From contig JAFVRC010000006.1 of NCBI GenBank assembly GCA_017504485.1, positions 1 to 64,000 on the forward strand: DNA of 64,000 nt, written 5' to 3'. Shown in pieces: positions 60,550-64,000 of the stretch; within the stretch, counting starts at the first letter, position 1; each line of letters begins with the position of its first letter. The notes beneath the pieces were generated by a model. That model saw only the letters and a program-made list of their open reading frames with translations. It had not been told where the DNA came from and did not search any database. This DNA comes from Alistipes sp. GTDB lineage: Bacteria; Bacteroidota; Bacteroidia; Bacteroidales; Rikenellaceae. Position numbers and translations under genes: made by a program.

Positions 60550-61638
60550 ATGAAGCGATTACTCCTCACTATCGTAGGGCTTGGTGCGCTGCTCACCGTG
60601 GCGGCGCAGAACACCCTCGGCTCGACCAACGACCTGGGCCGTATAGCCCTCTCGCCGCTGGTGCACGATGCGGCAGATGTGCCAGCACAGGCGCGTAAGA
60701 TGCTATCGAACAAGCTCAAACAGATTGTTACGTTCAACGGTATGGGCTCGATGGCTACCGAGCCGCGCTTTGTGATTACGGCCAACAGCCAACTGATGAC
60801 CAAGGAGGTTACGGCAACAACCCCTTCATTTACGGTAGTGGAGATTGCCACGACACTCTATATCGGTGATGCTGTGACGGGCCAACTCTTCTCGACGTGC
60901 GAATGCGATATCGCGAAGGGTATGGGCAAGAGCCTCGACAAGGCTTATGTCGAGGCCTACAAGCGTATCTCGCCTTCTTCACCGAAGATTCAGGAGTTTG
61001 TCGAGAAGGGCAAGAACAAGATTGTCGAGTACTACAACTCGCAAATCGACTTCCTCCTTGCCGAGGCTAATGCCAAAGCCGAGTCGCAGGACTTCGAGGG
61101 GGCAATGATGTTGCTCGCCTCGGTGCCTGCCGTCTGCAAGGATGCACACGCCAAGGCTATGAAGCGTTTGGGTGAGGTCTATCAGGTGAAGATTGATCAG
61201 GAGGGGCAGAGCCTCTACAATCAGGCTTCGGCCGCGTGGAAGAGTACGAAGAACGAGAGCGGTGCCGCCGAGGCGTGCAAGCTGCTGTCCAAGATAAATC
61301 CGCAGTCGGCACACGCCGGCAAGGCTAACGAGCTGGTGTCCGAGATTGAGAAGCACTACGCTGCGATTGTCGCCGAGCAGAAGGCGCAGAAGGAGCGCGA
61401 GTGGCAGTTCAAGCAGCAGCAGTATGCCGACAAGCTCGCTGCCGAGCAGGAGGCGCGTCAGATGGGCCACGAGTTGGCTCTCAAACGCTCCGAGTCGATG
61501 GGTGTCGCTACGCAGATGGCATTGCAGGAGGTGAAGGATGTGACCAACAAGGTCTTCGCTACGCAGGCCGCAAGCTCCGCCTTCCCGTCGGTCGGAAGTG
61601 CCAACCTCTTCGACAAGATCGCTTCGTGGTTTAACTAA
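60550..61638 (+). CDS. Exported protein of unknown function, third gene of the SPFH cluster
   Basis: A 362-residue protein with a signal peptide (about 1-19, TVAAQ). The N-terminal ~140 residues are mixed alpha/beta with RFVITANSQLMTKEVTATTP and LYIGDAVTGQLFSTCECDIA, a pattern that recalls the curli-secretion protein CsgG or TolB-like N-domains. The C-terminal half is helical with repeats like TPR (DFEGAMMLLASVPAVCKDAH) and a Gln/Lys coiled coil (EQKAQKEREWQFKQQQYADK). No family is assigned. It lies 41 bases before the zinc-ribbon gene. Confidence 0.6.
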   Translation: MKRLLLTIVGLGALLTVAAQNTLGSTNDLGRIALSPLVHDAADVPAQARKMLSNKLKQIVTFNGMGSMATEPRFVITANSQLMTKEVTATTPSFTVVEIATTLYIGDAVTGQLFSTCECDIAKGMGKSLDKAYVEAYKRISPSSPKIQEFVEKGKNKIVEYYNSQIDFLLAEANAKAESQDFEGAMMLLASVPAVCKDAHAKAMKRLGEVYQVKIDQEGQSLYNQASAAWKSTKNESGAAEACKLLSKINPQSAHAGKANELVSEIEKHYAAIVAEQKAQKEREWQFKQQQYADKLAAEQEARQMGHELALKRSESMGVATQMALQEVKDVTNKVFATQAASSAFPSVGSANLFDKIASWFN

Positions 61639-61679
61639 TGTTGTACAAATTCCCCCGTAAATCGTAAATCAAGGAAAGT

Positions 61680-62663
61680 ATGGCTGCTGAAAATGTAAAT
61701 AAGTGTCCGGCGTGCGGAACCCTCCGTCCGGCAATGGCTACCGAGTGTCCGGCGTGCGGCTACGTCTTCACGCAGAGCACCGCAAAGGTGGTCGAGGAGT
61801 TGAGCGAGAAGCTCGACTCGGTGCGTGGTTTGAGCGACAATGCAGTGATAGACATCATCAAGAGTTTTCATATCCCCCACATCAAGGAGGAGCTGCTCGA
61901 CGTGATGTACTTCATACAGCCCAAGGCTCTCGAAAAGACGTCGCGCGTATCACTGGCGTGGCGTGCCCGCCAGCGTGAGGTATTCGAGCGTGCCAAAACC
62001 GCTTGTGCCCACGACCGCGTGGCTCTCGAGAAGATTCAGAGCTACGAGGCGCAGATTGACCGTCTCGCCAAGCAGCGCGTGCGCAACACCTGGATTATGT
62101 TGCCTCTGTGGGCCAAGATTGTGCTGCCGATAGCCGTACTTTTCCTTATACTGTTGGCTCTTCCGGCCCGCGACGTCTCGCCGGAGGCCTATCAGCGTCG
62201 CTTCGTCGAGGCTGTCGAGCAGGGTAAGTGGGATAAGGCTCTCAAGCATTTGGGCGCGTGCCCGACGATGGGGCAGGCTATCTCGTCGCACTATCTCGAC
62301 TTGGTCGAGGGGCTTATGGCCGAGGGCAGAATGTTCGAGGCCGAGCAGCTCTTCGACATCCGCCTCTCGTATGTGCCGGCCGACTCGGCGCGTGCGGGTG
62401 CTGTGGCTTCGAAGTTTATCGATGCCTATCTGGCCGCAGGTCAGACGGACAAGGCGTTGAAGTTCGCCACGTAGGCAGAGGGTGTTGTGCGTGTTATGCG
62501 CCACTACGTCGAGCAGGGCGATGCGAGCGCAGCCCTTGCGCTCTATCGCCGTAACACCTCGAAACTCTCGAAGTACGACTATCAGTTGCACCGCAAGGTG
62601 TGGCTCATAGGCGACGAGGTTGTTCGCAACTTCCTCGCCGAGCAGGGCATCAAGGTCGATTAA
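61680..62663 (+). pseudogene. Double zinc-ribbon membrane protein, interrupted by one in-frame TAG
   Basis: The N-terminus has two CPxCG knuckles (CPACGTLRPAMATECPACGY, residues 10-29). A helical cytosolic part follows, then one membrane segment (about 146-162, LPIAVLFLILLALPA) and a TPR-like helical C-terminus. A TAG at 62472-62474 stops the frame at 264 residues, but the same frame continues in coding style for 62 codons (YVEQGDASAALALYRRN, then FLAEQGIKVD) to a TAA at 62661-62663. The TAG probably replaces a Gln or Glu codon. The shortened product keeps the zinc ribbons and membrane anchor, so it could still work in part. Confidence 0.75.
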
Positions 62664-62709
62664 AGCGAGATATAACACAGGTATAAACTTTCATAAAACA
62701 AGGATTTTT

Positions 62710-64000
62710 ATGGGACTATTTGGTTTTGGTAGCAGCAAAGAGGGTGGCTTCATGGATGTAATCCGTTGTGACATCCCCGACTATTTGGTTTGGAAGTGGA
62801 GCCCCGATCCGTCGGGTGCCCCTACCAAGAAGGAGAATGCCATTCGCTATGGCAGCTCCCTGCGTGTGAAGGATGGCGAGGTCGCTGTGTTTGTCTATAA
62901 GCAGAGCAATGGGCAGATGCAGGACTTTATCGAAGGTCCATACGACAAGAAGATTGAGACGGCCAACTTCCCGGTGCTGACAAGCATCGTCGGCGCAGCC
63001 TTCGGTGGCTCGTCGCCGTTCCAGGCCGAGATCTACTTCATCAACCTCTCGGGCAACGTGCAGGTGAAGTTCGCCGTGCCGTACTTTGATGTCTTCGACC
63101 CGCGCTTCCTCGACTTTGCGGTGCCTATGTCGGTACACGGTACCGTGACATTCAATATTACGGATTACAAGCAGTTCATCAAGCTGAACCGCCTCTTGTC
63201 GTTTGATCTCTACGACTTCGAGCAGCAGATTAAGGCCGCCGTCACGAAGTATGTCAAGGGCTTTGTGTCGAATGCTCCGGCTGCGGCCAATATTCCGGTA
63301 TTGCAGATCGATCGCCGCGTGATGGAAATTAGCGATATGATTCAGACACGTCTGGCGGCAGATTTTGCCAACGACTTCGGCGTGAATCTCAAGCGTCTTG
63401 ATATCTCTGATATCATTGTCGATAAGGATAGCGAAGGCTATGCCGAGCTGCGCAGCATCACGGCCGACCAGCAGACTCGCACCATCGAGGCGCAGACCGA
63501 TATCAATATCAAGAACCTCGAGGATATGCAGGCTATCAATGCCGCAAATATGGAGGAGACACTCCGCATACAGCGCGAGGAGACGCAGCGCGCCCAGCGT
63601 CTGCAAACCGAGAGCAACTTCCTCGGTGCTCACGCCCTTAACCAGCAGACCGAGGTTATGAAGACCGCGGCCGAGAGCCTTGGCAAGATGAGCAGCTCGA
63701 TGGATATGGGCGGCGGCGGAGGTATGAACCCTGCCGGTATGATGGCCGGTATGATGATGGGTGGTGCTGTCGGCAGCCAGATGGCCGGTATGATGAACCA
63801 GATGGGCGGTACGATGATGAACCAGCAGTTCAACACCCCTCCACCACCTCCTACGTCGAGTTACTTCGTCGTTGCGAATGGTCAGCAGAGCGGCCCATTC
63901 ACTATGCCGCAGTTGCAGCAGCTCGCCGCTACGGGGCAACTTACACCTGATACGCTTGTGTGGAAGAACGGAATGGCCGCGTGGGCCGCAGCGAGGGATG
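62710..64000 (+). CDS. SPFH-domain protein with a C-terminal GYF_2 domain (3' end outside the window)
   Basis: The visible 430 residues contain an SPFH (band 7-like) domain of the kind called virion-core-like (about 10-250; YLVWKWSPDP, FYVYKQSNG-like VFVYKQSNGQ, EIYFINLSGNVQVKFAVPYF, VHGTVTFNITDYKQF). Then come a Glu/Gln-rich helix (INAANMEETLRIQREETQRA), a Gly/Met-rich low-complexity linker (about 335-380), a Pro run and a GYF_2/DUF4339 domain (YFVVANGQQSGPFTMPQLQQ). No signal peptide or TM is seen, so it is cytosolic or peripheral at the membrane. It is the only non-exported product of the cluster besides the zinc-ribbon protein. Confidence 0.8.
   Translation, partial: MGLFGFGSSKEGGFMDVIRCDIPDYLVWKWSPDPSGAPTKKENAIRYGSSLRVKDGEVAVFVYKQSNGQMQDFIEGPYDKKIETANFPVLTSIVGAAFGGSSPFQAEIYFINLSGNVQVKFAVPYFDVFDPRFLDFAVPMSVHGTVTFNITDYKQFIKLNRLLSFDLYDFEQQIKAAVTKYVKGFVSNAPAAANIPVLQIDRRVMEISDMIQTRLAADFANDFGVNLKRLDISDIIVDKDSEGYAELRSITADQQTRTIEAQTDINIKNLEDMQAINAANMEETLRIQREETQRAQRLQTESNFLGAHALNQQTEVMKTAAESLGKMSSSMDMGGGGGMNPAGMMAGMMMGGAVGSQMAGMMNQMGGTMMNQQFNTPPPPPTSSYFVVANGQQSGPFTMPQLQQLAATGQLTPDTLVWKNGMAAWAAARD

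Noticed and set aside
62472..62474. Pyrrolysine or programmed read-through of the TAG
   Set aside because: No read-through signal is visible, TAG ends other genes here (for example batA-type stops at 291-293 and 2351-2353), and a point mutation is simpler.
1..64000. CRISPR arrays, insertion sequences or prophage genes
   Set aside because: No regularly spaced repeats, transposase or phage structural gene was found; the only mobile-element hints are the tRNA-end repeats and the SLOG-like remnant.

Overview
The window reads as chromosome of a GC-rich Bacteroidales bacterium, most like Alistipes or another Rikenellaceae. The evidence is the Bacteroidetes -7 promoter element TAnnTTTG in front of many genes, a Bat aerotolerance operon, a FimA/Mfa-type fimbrial locus with DUF3575, DUF5119 and DUF4906 proteins, and Bacteroidetes families such as DUF3078 and DUF3127. 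The genus is inference; no rRNA gene is present.

Layout. 1-2.4 kb: end of a bat operon (batC tail, batA, batB). 2.4-6 kb: lipoate synthesis (lipA, lipB) and recJ. 6-8.8 kb, minus strand: tonB-like gene, hflX, upp. 9-12.4 kb: rlmN converging on nfo plus a GH30 glycosidase. 12.6-16.3 kb: DUF3078 protein, S41 protease and a secreted EEP-fold enzyme. 16.4-17.6 kb: pth and rplY. 17.8-24.4 kb, minus strand: a secreted set (two S1/P1 nucleases, an M14 peptidase, a DUF6259 lipoprotein, a serine hydrolase); its 17.8-21.4 kb part is visibly more AT-rich and holds the tail of a lost SLOG-like gene. 24.4-25.3 kb: tRNA-His and repeats tied to its 3' end.

25.3-37.7 kb is a seven-gene fimbrial operon: DUF3575 outer-membrane protein, DUF5119 lipoprotein, three fimbrillin-like lipoproteins, and two very large DUF4906-like lipoproteins that probably act as tips or accessory subunits. 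37.9-46.3 kb, mostly minus strand: gdhA, a NarL-type two-component pair behind surE, a DUF3127 gene, two membrane or secreted proteins of unknown role, and recG. 46.3-57.4 kb: ispG, a WbqC-like gene, a GH2 protein lacking its acid/base residue, cvpA, rsgA, a second EEP enzyme, trmH, a ribokinase broken by one stop codon, a ribose-type transporter, apbE and a lipid kinase. 57.7-64 kb: a five-gene cluster of three secreted unknowns, a zinc-ribbon membrane protein (also broken by one stop codon) and an SPFH/GYF_2 protein that runs off the end.

Working together. Secreted nucleases, SurE, ribokinase with its transporter, and Upp could form a nucleic-acid salvage route. The fimbrial operon is a complete surface-appendage locus. 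The SPFH cluster is the least explained co-directional set. Four genes (surE, recG, ispG, apbE) have a -7 element only 4-8 bases before the start codon, which predicts leaderless or nearly leaderless mRNAs.
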